The position numbers were made by a program, and so were the translations under genes. DNA of 64,000 nt from Muricea muricata (lineage: Eukaryota > Cnidaria > Anthozoa > Malacalcyonacea > Plexauridae): the NCBI GenBank assembly GCA_963855995.1, contig OY979717.1, positions 48,140,044-48,204,043 on the forward strand, given 5' to 3'. Positions 12,860-24,596 of this stretch are shown here, one piece after another. Positions within the stretch are counted from its first letter, which is position 1; the number at the start of each line of letters is the position of its first letter. Under the pieces are notes generated by a model. That model ran no database searches. It had not been told where the DNA came from and saw only the letters and a list, made by a program, of their open reading frames with translations.

Positions 12860-14200
12860 TAGCTCCCTTCAAAATTCAGATTAATTGGCCCGCTATTCGC
12901 CGTGTTCATTTATTTAGATATCATTTTTTGATAAACCGTGGTTGCGCCATTTTTGAAAAGAATGATAAAAAACACGCTAGAACGCACTACATACTCGTCA
13001 AAAATCGTTTGGAACTTACAAGAATTTCTGGAATAAAGTTCATTTTGAATTAAAAACCGCTCGTAAGAAATATTATAACCATCAAGTTACCAGATAGAAA
13101 AATTCGGGTCCCAGCAAATGTGAAATCACTGAGTGATTTTTCATCTAAAGTCCATGGGCGGAAATTCTGGACGCTTCATGGGGGAGGCGCAAACCCCTAA
13201 ACATTAGGTTTAACCCCTTCTCCCAAAAAAACACAAAACGTTTACCCCTCCAAAAATATTTTTACCACCCCACCCCTAATTTTAAGCATAATAAATAGTC
13301 CACTATCCGAGTAGTCAATCGATCTATCGTTATAGCTTTGAGCCCTTTTGTGTGCAAGGAACTTTTGGAACTTTGTAAAGAAAAAAGCCCTGACCAGATT
13401 AAGCTTTACTTCATAAGTCTACAAAAAAGCACCGGCTCACCTTCCTTAAATATATGGCACCAACTCAGTAAAAAATATGAAAATCCGTCTATGATAAGTA
13501 TGAAAAATTAAAGAGGGGAGACACAGCTCTATAAGCTTGTGGGGAAGCTGCTCTTTCAGTTAATTATGAGGTGGGGGTGATTTCTTAACTGGCCGTGTAC
13601 TATAGTCGTGTAAACCATTGTCGTGAAACAAACGATAATTCTTTTGAAAAACTTCAAAAACGTGCCGTACGCATCGCTTGCAAACACAAGCATAGCGAAA
13701 ACATCATTTTGTAATCAAGTCGAAAAACGCATCAATTTCTTTAAAAATTTCACACAATTTCTATAAAAATTCAGTTTTGCTAAAAGTGTATCGCTATAAA
13801 TCATAAAAAGAATCAGTGGCCTGCATTGCCTGCTTAGGGTTAGAACAGAGCCAGCAAAATTTAAAACTCATTATAACTTCAAACAATCACTTTTAGAAGT
13901 TGCAGTAATTATTTTAATTATAAGTATGATTTTCAAAAATTCATGTTTTTAACTTTTTTGGTAATTATAAAGTATTGATAACAGTGTGAGTGACATTTCT
14001 ATCGATGCATGGAGAACTGCTCTTAAAATCAATTTAAATGTCTATCGGAGTTCAAAAACCTACTTTTAAAATTGGGAAACGGATATCAATGCAATACTTT
14101 TCTCTTTTTTTCTTCTCTTTTTTTCGTTTTGTGCAGCATCTATTCCTCTTTTCCAGAGAATATTGAAAGAACTTTCTCGTTTGTTTGAACCGATGCACAG
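12860..14200. other. No gene recognised
   Basis: AT-rich, with short stretches that may be decayed retrotransposon sequence (13640-13720), too weak to call. Confidence 0.35.
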
Positions 14201-14204
14201 CAGA

Positions 14205-15331
14205 ATGTATAACGTGGTGTTGATATGTTTTTTTACTGTGGCTGTTAACATGGTTTGTGGTGACCAGATGACAGGTGGGCATGCATGTTTAATTTAGCTA
14301 CGTGAGACTGTTAAATGCACAAGATAGAACGAGATTGCAGGAAGATACGTCAGTCTACGGCGAAAACTATTGCATAACGAATAATAAAACGAATAATAAA
14401 TTGTCGTTATTTCTTTTACAGATACTTTTCATCACGGCCATTTATTATGCCTGCGCGAGTAAAAGACACGACAACAAACATTTGCATATTTTACGATGGT
14501 AAATACCAACCTAAAATCATCAAGCTTTGTGATTGGACTTTTGAAACAAAAGTCATCATTGTTTGTGACTCGTTCTTTACAAAACCATTATTTTCTTTCA
14601 TTGTTATAACCAACCACTCATAAAGCTTGTTAGCATAGGTTGGTAGCGACCATTTTAGGACGAAGAATACCATGACAGCATTACCGAGGAGCCGAAAACA
14701 ACTTCATGCAGTCAATACAGTGCATTATGTATACAACGTTACGAATATTCACGACAGTACTTAAAAAAATGCAGTTTCTATTTAAAATTCTATTTTGTGG
14801 CTATCAACAACGTTCACTAATTAACAGTTTCTGGTTCGAATATATCGAGACGCTAACGAATATTTCACGAAATTAGTACACGATAAATTTGTTGACAAAC
14901 GTCGAACTTGGTAGTTTATGCCTAATTGCATATCGCGGTTTTTAAATATATATGGCACTATTTTGAATTTTCTTATCTCAATTATTGCCTTGCTTCTATT
15001 TTCAGTTGGCCAGAGGGTATACGCCCGCTGGTATAAAAATGGCCATTACTACAAAGGTCACATCAGCAGGTCTGATTCGTTGACGTACACCGTTCAGTAT
15101 GATGATGGAGATGTAAGCATATTTACAAAAAGCGACAAATGTGCAATTACTCTTGACCAACATCCGAAAAAGGTGAAGCTTGGAGCAAGAGTGATAGGTT
15201 ATTGGCCAAACAGAAGCAAATATTACCCTGGATACGTAAAATCATTCTGTAGTTACCGGAGATATTATGTCCAATTCGATGATGGAGACGTGCGTTGTAA
15301 TAATTTGAGCGAAATACGCACCATCTGTTAG
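14205..15331 (+). CDS. Secreted tandem Tudor-like domain protein (two exons)
   Basis: Exon 1 (14205-14274) starts at an ATG and encodes a typical signal peptide, MYNVVLICFFTVAVNMVCG, then DQMT. It ends in phase 1 at ACAG|GTGGGC. Exon 2 (15006-15331) follows CTTCTATTTTCAG and continues in phase (G+TT = Val) to a stop, giving 131 aa. Two Tudor/DUF4537-like units are visible. Residues about 24-72 contain GQRVYARWY, YYKG and VQYDDGD. Residues about 77-128 contain GARVIGYWP, YYPGYV and VQFDDGD. Tudor-like folds normally read methyl-lysine or methyl-arginine inside the cell, so a clean signal peptide with no membrane anchor is unusual. An AATAAA lies at 15441, 110 bp after the stop. The junction is inferred from splice signals and phase only. 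An alternative is a longer single-exon reading starting at 14918, which would retain the intron. Confidence 0.7.
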
Positions 15332-15439
15332 TTTCATGAAAAACTGATAAACAACGTCAGTAGCAAAAAACAATACATGTAGAGTTATAAACTGTACTAG
15401 ATGTGGTGTTAGTAAACTGTAATTCTTTTATCGATATCC

Positions 15440-15542
15440 AAATAAACCTTTTGTCTTGTGTAAATTTGTGTCTTATGTAACCTTGTGTCTTAACCTCGTG
15501 TCTTATGTAACTTTGTGTCTTAACCTTGTGTCTTATGCAACA
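15440..15542. repeat. TTGTGTCTTATGTAAC-type minisatellite
   Basis: About five irregular copies of a CTTGTGTCTTATGTAAC unit directly downstream of the AATAAA of the Tudor-like gene. Confidence 0.7.
15441..15446 (+). terminator. Candidate poly(A) signal of the Tudor-like gene
   Basis: AATAAA 110 bp after the stop codon. It is the first canonical hexamer downstream. Confidence 0.5.
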
Positions 15543-16247
15543 AAGCCGAGCAGCGTTGGTAAAAAAATACATTTATTTTAAAGTTACTTTCTTTTATTCT
15601 ATCGGAGGGAATAATATGTTTCCCAACATAACGACGGACCGCTCCACTCGGAGGCTACATGGCTCTATTATCATGCAGTTTATCTCACAGGGAGAATAAC
15701 GGCTTTACAAACAAAACACAATGGCTATGTCAGTTTATTACCAGTACTTCAGGCATCACACCGCCTGGATATCACAGCTGTAATCGATAATACACTCGTA
15801 GGTATGATTCGTATAGTAACTTCAAGCGCACGCAGGTAAAATTATAGTGCAGCAAGTCATAAATAAACCGGAGTGACTAACGGGAGAGTTATTAAAAAAA
15901 GATATGTGAGTGATTTAAAATTTGGGAAGTTCTAATCGACGAAAATTTCTTAGATCTCTTGTGCTCTGACTGCTCGAGGTTTTTTTGTAAACTTTATCCC
16001 CAGTCCACACATCCCTAATTTCGTCCGAAATGGAGTCTAATATTGAATGCCAGTTAATCTAATCATGTACCCGCAGACCTGCCGAAAGCGTAGCCAGGGT
16101 TACCACGTAAAGGCAGATGAAGAAAGACAGATGATGATGTTAACTTTAATGATTTATGCGTGTATTACGAAGAATAGAGTTTGCAACAAAACACCTTAAA
16201 AAGACCATGCACTGGTCTGCATTCTATCCAAATTCGAAAACAAATTA

Positions 16248-16495
16248 TCAAATTATTTTCCCCGGTCTATCCGCATAATTAACTACGGTGCATATATATT
16301 TTGACCTGCGATTTTCATACGTGCATTTCTGAACACATGGGAATTTCAGCTTGTACTGGCAAACTCTGTCAAAACCTCTTTTCACTCTAGCTGCCTTATC
16401 ATCAATCTTCTGCCGTTCTGGCCATCCTATTGATCCTGATGATTTTTCTATCTGTTTTTCCTTTGAACTCGTATTAAGAGAGAGTCTACTCATCT
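16248..16495 (-). CDS. Possible terminal exon of a small basic Cys-containing protein
   Basis: The minus-strand frame is open from an acceptor-like TTAGCATTTAG at 16496 to a stop at 16248. It is Ser/Lys-rich at first, then has a dibasic site (VKR|G) followed by a segment with four Cys: VCQYKLKFPCVQKC and later YIC. The dibasic site and Cys cluster would suit a processed secreted peptide. No signal-peptide exon was found upstream on this strand, so the call is weak and chance is possible. Confidence 0.25.
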
Positions 16496-17639
16496 CTAAA
16501 TGCTAATCTTCGATGTGTACCTTTCACCGTGTACTAACTTCCTGTTATGTCATATATTTGTTTGTATCTGCATGTATATGTAATATTATCCGAATATCCT
16601 GTATTATTTTGTTATTTTTTATTCGCCTGTTCAAGTTTAAATTTTATAACCGTTTTGTTACATTGTATAATAATTTCATAATGCTCTGACTATGTTGCGA
16701 GTAGCAACGATTAAACATCATCTATATTGTTTATAAGGCTCTATTTAACATAGCTGTCTGGGTTACAATCTTTTTAGCAAAACTTCGTTTTCCGCTACGG
16801 CCCGCTACACTCTTGAAAGAATTACATACATAGAACGTTCGACCACGAACCATGGTAAGAACCTTGAAACGTTGAGCAGACATGTTATATGGAGCTGCTT
16901 TATTTGTAAATACAATGAAATTGCAAAGTAAAGTACAGTGAACTTCTTCTGAAATCTGAAATCCTCAAGGACAGATGACAATAAGTTTACAATTAGATTA
17001 GGAGCTTGGGATTTCTATGTGGTGGTAGTTGATGATGAAAGCGAAGTCCGAATCAACTATCATTTTATAGAAAATTGTTTTAGTACAATGATCAATCCAA
17101 CAAGACATATTCAAAAAGAAAATTGATTTTTAAGCAATTTTTTATGAAAAATCTCAACGAAGATGATTCTTTCGCTACTCGCTGTCTATCGAGGAATAGA
17201 TAGCGAGTAGAGTAGTCATAAAAATTACAGCATTTGCAAAAGTATATTAGTATGATTCTACTAAATCATTAATAGCATCACCAGGCAGCAGGATGACTGT
17301 ATATATATACTTGAAATCTCACATCTTCACACACACTTCAGTACTCAGTTACATAGCCAAAATAAGCTTTCTTGTTTATGCCGTTAATCTAACATACAAG
17401 GCTAGTTTTATTGACCTAATTCCGTCTTTTTACAGATAATTTTACTTCACTTGGGAAAATATTCAAAAATATTTGTTTTGGTATTACAGGATATCAGTTT
17501 GATGGTCAAAAATTTGCATTTTCCAGAGTTTCTGTCACATGATCTAACACAGATTTGACTGAATGCTACTATGTCCGAGGATCACCATGATAGTAAGCTC
17601 AAATTTTACGACAGAACTCCATGTTCAGAACGCCGCAAA

Positions 17640-17765
17640 TGGCATTTCCGGGGTTCAAATTTCAAAAATTTTCCGGGGGAGCATATCCCCGGACCCCCCC
17701 CCTAGTTGGTGAAGACCCGCAAACATGCTACGGTCAGATTTTTGGCTAGATCCGCCCCTGGCTAC
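17640..17765. repeat. Dispersed repeat with GGGGGAGCATATCCCCGGACCCC motif
   Basis: The sequence TTTCAAAAATTTTCCGGGGG, then GAGCATATCCCCGGACCCCC and later TAGATCCGCCCCTG, is shared with 21440-21555. The GC-rich core stands out in AT-rich DNA. I do not know its element class. Confidence 0.6.
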
Positions 17766-18369
17766 TATGTCCGAGGAACCATGATATTGCAAACTGATGT
17801 ATACATTTTAGATATAGATTGATGTAATAACAATGTAATAATGTTATAGCTTAGATTTAATTAGTGATATTTATATTTGGTATGTTTTAGATACATGATC
17901 CTTTGAAAAATAGGCTACCGTCACTAAATATCCTTAAATAATAATAATAATAATAAACATTTGAATATGTCAATTTGATTCGTATATATCTGCAACCTTG
18001 AACTGTTTGCTACCCCTCAAACCAAATGAATCTTTAATTATTCAATCCCGTGGTCGCGGAGCAAATCTTATCTTTCTTTAATAAGGAACGCAGCAACTGT
18101 TTACTATCCCATTCCAAGACGACGGCAAAGAACGAAGGCGAAGACAAAAACTTCAGCAAGTTTAAATTGCCATTTGAAGACTTAAGGTATGGTATGCAAT
18201 ATTGTATTATTTATATACTATTTTTAAGACTCATATTTAGTTCGACGTTAAGACTTCTCATGTCGACTCTTCGCTGGACAATCCGCTGATAACCCAGTTA
18301 ATGTTTCTTTGATCTATGCTGCTTTGAAACTGGATAAAAAATCTTATCCAAGTAGAAATTCGGGATTAT

Positions 18370-19020
18370 CTATATATTTAACATGGCGATTAGGATTCAT
18401 GTGAACAGGTTATCTCTTGCTGTTGGTTATCTCGTTCTTGTGGCAAATGATGTGAACTTAAACCCAGGAGCCGTTGCTGGTGCTTTGGTTTGCCAGTGGT
18501 GCAATGAAGTCATACGAAAACATCAAGCTTTCTTGCATTGTGTATCGTGGTGTACTCTTTAAATAATTATACAAAAACTTTAACTCGATGCATTGTGTGT
18601 TGTGGTGTACTCTTTAAATTTAAATCAAACTCGCTTGCATTGATGATGACGCAAACGATAGTGAGCTTTAAGTTCCTGGTCTTAACCTGTTCAGGAAACG
18701 TTTTTCACCTTTCAAGCTGCGAGAACTTGAGAAGTTATGTGGTCTCAAGATTCTTTATCAGAACATTTAGATTCTCAAACATACAATGGACGAGATACGT
18801 TTCATAATACATGAATTAAAGTCGGGCATATCCTTAATTGCTAACTGCCGTTCAGGAAAGACAGGGGTGGAAGAAAAGTTTGCGCCAAGAGTAATATTTC
18901 GGTTGTTTGTAATAAGGACCTTGAGAAAGGCAATGTTGAGGGCATTTAGCTTGAAATATATCCGCCAAAATCGCATGAATTTTTAGTGAGAACCTTTCAG
19001 AGGCCGCCCATTTAATCTAA
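18370..19020 (+). pseudogene. Non-LTR retrotransposon 5' ORF and endonuclease fragment
   Basis: Bases 18385-18540 encode RLSLAVGYLVLVANDVNLNPG and then a CQWCNEVI...HC zinc-binding segment, the start typical of cnidarian LINE ORF2 (the LNPGP motif followed by a PHD/RING-like finger). From 18735, GLKILYQNI and MDEIRFIIHELKSGI match the endonuclease start, followed by a jump to later endonuclease sequence and NVEGIWLEI-like remnants. The middle is deleted and several frameshifts are present. A short local duplication (TGGTGTACTCTTTAAAT at 18548 and 18604) lies inside. Confidence 0.6.
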
Positions 19021-19371
19021 TTATTATGATAAGGATTTTATGATAAAGTTAGACAATACTTAAGATTTTGCCACAGCGGGGTGATGGGAACGTTTTGATG
19101 ACAGTGACCCAAATATAATGTGCCGAATCGAATGCAAATGAACTAAACTCCTTGTTTTGGCTCATTTACATTAAATTCGACACATGAAAAGTTCGACGTC
19201 TGAAACAGGCCTTGTACTTTTAGTCATGCTTATAGTTATACTGCATACAAAATTGTGTGTATAATACAAACACGTGTCATGTTCGAATGATGTTGATCTA
19301 TTTATGCCAACTAAATGCATAAAAATTACGGTCGATCTAGCTAAATTTAAATTCAAATAAATGCAACTTAC

Positions 19372-19478
19372 GTGCTCGAAAGCAGGGCAACCACAAAGAC
19401 AATTGTGAGAATCTGGTTTACTTCTCTTGTACTCGATACATTTTGCGCCGTGTTTACGGCATTTACCTCGAAAATTCC
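19372..19478 (-). CDS. Possible isolated exon encoding a Cys/His-rich segment
   Basis: It is bounded by an acceptor (TTGACTTGGCAG) and a strong donor (GAGCAC|GTAAGT). The 107-nt frame encodes KCRKHGAKCIEY and then HNCLCGCPAFEH, a spacing of Cys and His that could bind zinc. It begins in phase 1 and ends in phase 0. No partner exons were identified, and it does not join in phase to the frame at 16248-16495. Confidence 0.3.
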
Positions 19479-19586
19479 CTGCCAAGTCAATCTATAAAAT
19501 TCTAAAACACTGAACACTGACACTGCCCACTTTGCGAAGGCACGTGGACATTTCTATATTAACATAAATTTCAAACTGTCATGTAA

Positions 19587-19803
19587 AAATACAAAAATCA
19601 AAAAATACAAAAATCAAAAAATACAAAAATCAAAAAATACAAAAATGCAAAAATCAAAAAATACAAAAATACAAAAATCAAAAAATACAAAATCAAAAAA
19701 CACAAAAATCAAAATATGCAAAAATCAAAAAATACAAAAATCAAAAAATACAAAAATCAAAAAATGCAAAAATCAAAAAATACAAAAATCAAAAAATACC
19801 AAA
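19587..19803. repeat. 16-bp A-rich minisatellite
   Basis: The unit AAAAATCAAAAAATAC is repeated about 13 times with small changes. The Lys-rich open frame across it is a by-product. Confidence 0.9.
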
Positions 19804-20089
19804 ATAGAAAAACTGTTTTTGTGCTGTCGCGTCTGGGCCGCCGTAGCATGCACGTGTTTATTTATAGCATATTGTATGTATAACACATGCCACGATTTGT
19901 ATTGAATCATTTTACGTCCTTTTTTCTTAATTTTAAAAGAGGGATTTTATGTGCCTAAATGTTAAACAACTTGAGAATATAATTAATGTTTTACTTAATA
20001 GTTTATAAAGCCTATTAAGTTTACATGATGCTGTTTGTAATTTGACCCTCTGTTTATATCAACTGATTTAACTCTCAAATGGTGGTGCA

Positions 20090-20662
20090 TTTTTTAGATC
20101 AGAAGCTTCAGGTAATTGCCTCTACAGTTCTGTGCCGTTGATTCTGGTTGGTGATAACAGTTGGGTACCCATTATAAGAAAACTTACTTGAGTTGAACTG
20201 TTTATTAATGCTAAATTCTATTCTCAACATCCATTATTTTCAACTATTGTGGAAAAGCATAGTGAATTCCACAACAGCTTAAAGAATCTTTAGCTTTGGT
20301 CTGTATCACAAGACTGTTTGGATTCAGGTTTGATGACTGAAGACCTTGTAAAAAAGGAAGCCAGTTTTTAAACTGCCATGATAAGAAATGGTCCTCATTT
20401 AAGATATTCAAACATACTACCAGGTTCAGGGGAACTATGTTATAAACTAATGTCTAACTCTCTAATACATCCAAGAAACCCTGCCAAAGTATTTTCAGAT
20501 GCTCTTCAGAGTTTATTTTGTCATGAAGGTATTGTTGAACCTGGTGAAAGTTTTCATCCTAACCATTTTGTTCCTCTAGTTTCTTATTCCAGCAAACTTA
20601 AAAGAAAGCGTCTATGTGCAACTAGATCAGTATTATGTCAATGTAAAATCAACACTTTTTAA
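20090..20662 (+). pseudogene. OTU-like cysteine protease domain remnant
   Basis: Frame pieces read SEASGNCLYSSVPLILVGDN, resembling the OTU catalytic loop (usually DGNC with the nucleophile Cys). This is followed by VELFINAKFYSQHPLFSTIVEKH after an in-frame stop at about 20190. A last piece at 20378-20660 (NGPHLRYSNILPGSGELCY) is in another frame. Stops and frame changes make it non-functional as read. OTU domains like this are often carried by transposable elements in cnidarians, so a mobile origin is likely. The family call is moderate because the catalytic Asp is Ser here. Confidence 0.4.
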
Positions 20663-21439
20663 TTATTTTAAGATCTTGATAAGAATGCGATCATGACTTT
20701 GACCTTGGCTTCCCATCTTAGATAGATTGGTGCCCAAAACATCACAGACAATAATACTATATTGCATTACGATATTACTAATTCTCGAGAAGTGAGTACT
20801 TAGAATTTCAATGAATTACCACAATCACACAAATGTAACTTTTTTGACATGAACAGTATCATTATGTATTTGAGAATTTGTAATCAAACATTTCACCAGG
20901 ACAGATTAAAAAATAATTTTTTAACTTTTCATCTTCCTCATACAATAATTAAGAATTTATTTTAAACAACTCTATTCATCAGTTTTTGAGTCTTACTAAT
21001 TAGCTGGGTGGTAAAGGGTTAGAATTGACCAGAATGGTGTGAAGCCTGAGCAACTTCACATCCATGAAATGTCCCAAATGGTCACCCATTTCTAGCCAAA
21101 CTCCTGCTGCCAGTAGCAGAGATGTGAAGGCGAATGTCTGGCATCTTTTAACCTGGCTGCTCATCTAGGGCTGTCCACAGTGACGTAGCTAGCCCGAAAA
21201 TTTAGCGGGACTAAATCGTCAGGCTGGCTACGTTGCTACTGGCTGGCTGTCCATGCTGGAATGTGCTTCTTAGGCATGCTGATGAGCTCTGATATTGAGC
21301 GAAACAGCCACGTGGTTATTCAATACATAGCATATAAACGTACACTTCACCTAAATCCGAAAATAAATGTTTACCGGGTGCAGAGAGGGGGTGTTTTGCG
21401 ATTTTTAAAATGTTGCTTGGAAACTGTTGGAAATCGCAT

Positions 21440-21555
21440 TTCAGAGAGTCTAGATTTCAAAATTTTCCTGGGGGAGCATGCCCCCGGACCCCCTAGCATG
21501 GCTCACGTCTTCGGCGTTCGACTGATGTGTGAAAAATCCTAGATCCGCCCCTGTC
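21440..21555. repeat. Second copy of the GGACCCCC/GATCCGCCCCTG dispersed repeat
   Basis: TTTCAAAATTTTCCTGGGGG, GAGCATGCCCCCGGACCCCC and TAGATCCGCCCCTG match 17640-17765 in order and orientation. Confidence 0.6.
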
Positions 21556-21585
21556 GACCAATACGAGATTTTAACGGCTGGTATT

Positions 21586-22972
21586 TACACTGCGACTCAC
21601 GATATTACTTGTATGAGATATTTATGCCGTACGTGTTCAAAATGAGCATTGCTATTCATTAAAACTTACGAACATCACAACAAATTTGTGAGAAGATCTT
21701 TACGATGTTGATATTTGATGTTAGTCACATGACTTAAAAAATATGGCGTTGTTCCATATTTGAGGCGGACCACGCTATTAGTTTTAAAAATATGATAACA
21801 CGACAGGACGTCGTTTTTAACTTAATTGGAAGTGGAAACGACTTTCTTTAACCAAAAACAGCATAGGTAACAACAAGAGAATGTTTTAGCTAGAAAATAA
21901 ACGAACTTGGTGTCATAGTTGAAGGATTTTTCAAAGATTACGTGGAACGGTGAAAAAGAGGGATTCTGGACTTCTACAATGGATAAGAATGGGAGGTATA
22001 AGGTGTTTGAAGGAGAACTGTTCGTAAATTATTATGATCAACGTCTATCAACATTTTGAGAAAGTTTGCTTTGCCATATATCTTCAAAACTAGCAATGAT
22101 GGATTCCTGGTAAGCAGTAATAATTCTAAAAGTACCTCCACTGGTGTCGTGGAATAAACGTTTGGCACTGGATTGAGGCAAAAAAATGCTTGAGAGCACA
22201 ACAAGTCGAGACCGACAAGACAGACAAGTCGAGATCAACATGATAATTCCCTAATACTGGAAAAGGAACTTCTGATGAAAGGTTTTAGGTACCTGCCAAA
22301 GAAGTGGTAGAACGATCATTTAGATCCGTATTATTACCGTCAAAAGAACAAACTTCTGTTGTGCTCTCAAGCATTTTTTTGCTTCAATCCAGTGCCAAAC
22401 GTTCATTCCACGACACCAGTGGGGGTACTTTTAGAATTATTATTGCTTACCAGGAATCCATCATTGCTAGTTTTGAAGATATATGGCAAAGCAAACTTTC
22501 TCAAAATGTTGATAGACGTTTATCATGATAATTTACGAACAGTTCTCCTTCAAACGCCTAATACCTCCCACTCTTATCCATTTTAGAAATCCAGAATCCC
22601 TCTTTTCCACCGTTCCACGTAATCTTTTAAAAATCCTTCAGCTATGACACCAAGTTCGTTTATTAAAACATTCTCTTGTTGTTACCTTTCCTTTTTTTGG
22701 TTAACGAATGTCGTTTCCACTTCCAATTAAGTTAAAAACGACGTCTTATCGTGTTATCATATTTTTAAAACTAATAGCGTGGTCCGCCTGAAATATGGAA
22801 CAGCGCCATATTTTTTCAGTCATGTGACTAACATCAAATATCAACATCCGATTCGTAAAAATCTTCTCACAACTTTGTTTTGATGTTCGTAAGTTTTAAT
22901 GAATGGCAATGCTCATTTTGAATACGTACGGCATAAATATCTCATACAAGTAATATCGTGAGTCGCACTGTA
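21586..22972. mobile_element. Large inverted repeat, arms about 0.63 kb
   Basis: The left arm (about 21586-22212) and right arm (about 22350-22972) are inverted copies with few differences, separated by about 140 bp. The outer ends are CACTGCGACTCACGATATTA and its complement. Short open frames in both arms (SIFLPQSSAKR...FHDTSGGTFR) are the same sequence read from each arm and look like a transposon remnant or chance. Confidence 0.8.
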
Positions 22973-23839
22973 TACACTGTGTGACACTCGATTCGAACAT
23001 CACTGACATGGATTTTCGCAACTTGCTTAGACCATCTCAAAAAGGCTTAGCATGTGCAGCTTTATATTTGGATTTGAAATTAAGTGAAAACTTGTATTTC
23101 GGAAACTTGGGTCAAGTTTATGTCTATGATGCGAATCAAGGAAATAATGTAGACAAATAATGCGTTAAGAACGGACATTTCGATCAAGAAATGTAAGGGA
23201 AGCTGGAGCTATTGATATGGGTGAAGGTTCAGTATATGCTGCATGACGAAACAATAAAATGTAATTATACAGCGACTGGACGAAAAAGGTCCCCCCCCTC
23301 CCATCTAAAACTTGAACTATTACTTGAGCACATGCCTCTGTCCAATGATTGTTCAAAAGATAACAAGCTGAAGCGTTTCGATAAATGTATGAAAATTATT
23401 ACTTTCAGGTAGCAAGTTTTGAAGCTTTTCCATTTTCTTTTAAGTAGATCTTTATTTCAAAACCTCTATAATTTTGATTGATTTGATTGATTGAATTTTT
23501 TTTCAGGACCCAAATACTTTGCGTAAGATAGCACTGTGTCATCACGAGGTACTGATACGTCACGTAATAGGTGAACCCATTAGATTACAGTATACAGTAA
23601 GTGTGGTCTGTGCGGGAGTTACATGTACCTTTAACCTTTGTTAATAAGAGAAGCACGTACCTAAACAAAGCACATTCTGGCGACTTATTTTTCTGCGAAA
23701 AGCTAAATAATACTTCCAAATTTTAGTCAAACCCACCATCTGAAGGCATCTGTCATTAATAAAACATTTATTCATTTCATTTTATTCATTTCATTTCACA
23801 CTCATTTCATGGCATAATCATTTCATTTTATTCATTCCA

Positions 23840-23957
23840 GTAGCGAAGCCAGCCTAACAAATTGCTCATGCATGTTTAGAAATCAACCGTTTCCACAGTA
23901 ATGACGGAAGGAAATATTTGCATTGCCTAACCAATCTGACAGGTTGACTTCGCTACT
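23840..23957. mobile_element. Foldback element, AGTAGCGAAGCC family
   Basis: The ends AGTAGCGAAGCCAGCC and its complement are 118 bp apart. Related ends occur at 25431-25571, 55644-55767 and 61328-61484, with a short partial copy at 21182-21242. The shared consensus is GTAGCCAGCCCGACAATTT. It is a non-coding MITE family. Confidence 0.65.
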
Positions 23958-24083
23958 AAAAATATCACTAACAATTGCAATTAATCAATGCTTTCATGTA
24001 CTTACAAATAAAAAATTATATGCAAGAACAAAAACGTAACTTTTCAGCCTACAATGACTGATTTTGTTTCCCTCAATCATTCA

Positions 24084-24562
24084 TTAAAGTGTTTATGAAA
24101 CGAAATTTTCTCCCTCAATTCTTTTATTGCATTGGAAAGACCAGTTAAAATTACAGTATAACTTCCTTGATAGAATTTTTGTAACTGCCTTACTTTTTGA
24201 GATATTTAATTTTATTTGATTTGAAAATAACACAACCAGTGACGTCATTGTGCATAATCACTTTTCATAAAAGCTGAATTAATTTAAAAAGTACTTAAGA
24301 TATAACACTTAAATGCCCACATGCAAGTGTAATTTTAGTTATTTTTTATTATCATATGCCCCAAAATAAGCAATCTAACAGTCACTCATTATGCAGTATG
24401 ACGTCGGTGGTTGTGTTATTTGCATATCCTATAAAGTTGAATATCCCGACAAAGAACAGAGTTACAAAAATTCTGCCAAAGAAGTTATATTGTTATTTTA
24501 TCTCATCTTTCCAATAAAACCAACAAAATGTTGGACAAAATTTCGTTTCATAAACACTTTAA
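24084..24562. mobile_element. TTAA-flanked foldback element, AAGTGTTTATG family, copy 1
   Basis: The sequence TTAAAGTGTTTATGAAACGA at the left has its complement at the right, with TTAA at both borders, as in piggyBac-type insertions. It is 479 bp with no coding capacity. A second copy in the opposite orientation is at 45476-45983. Confidence 0.8.
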
Positions 24563-24596
24563 CTGAACATTACAAGCTATTTGATTTTTTCTTTGT

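Larger units (their letters stand above)
15545..18369. other. Mostly unassigned sequence with one short hairpin
   Basis: Apart from the weak exon at 16248-16495 and the repeat at 17640-17765, I see only a perfect-looking 39-bp hairpin at 17173-17211 (CTACTCGCT.TCTAT stem, loop CGAGGA). Confidence 0.4.

Noticed and set aside
19645..19905. Lys/Asn-rich 86-aa frame
   Set aside because: By-product of the 16-bp A-rich tandem repeat.
21974..22586. Four similar open frames (SSIFLPQSSAKR and FCLNPVPN types)
   Set aside because: They are the two arms of one inverted repeat read in two frames each; no recognised domain.
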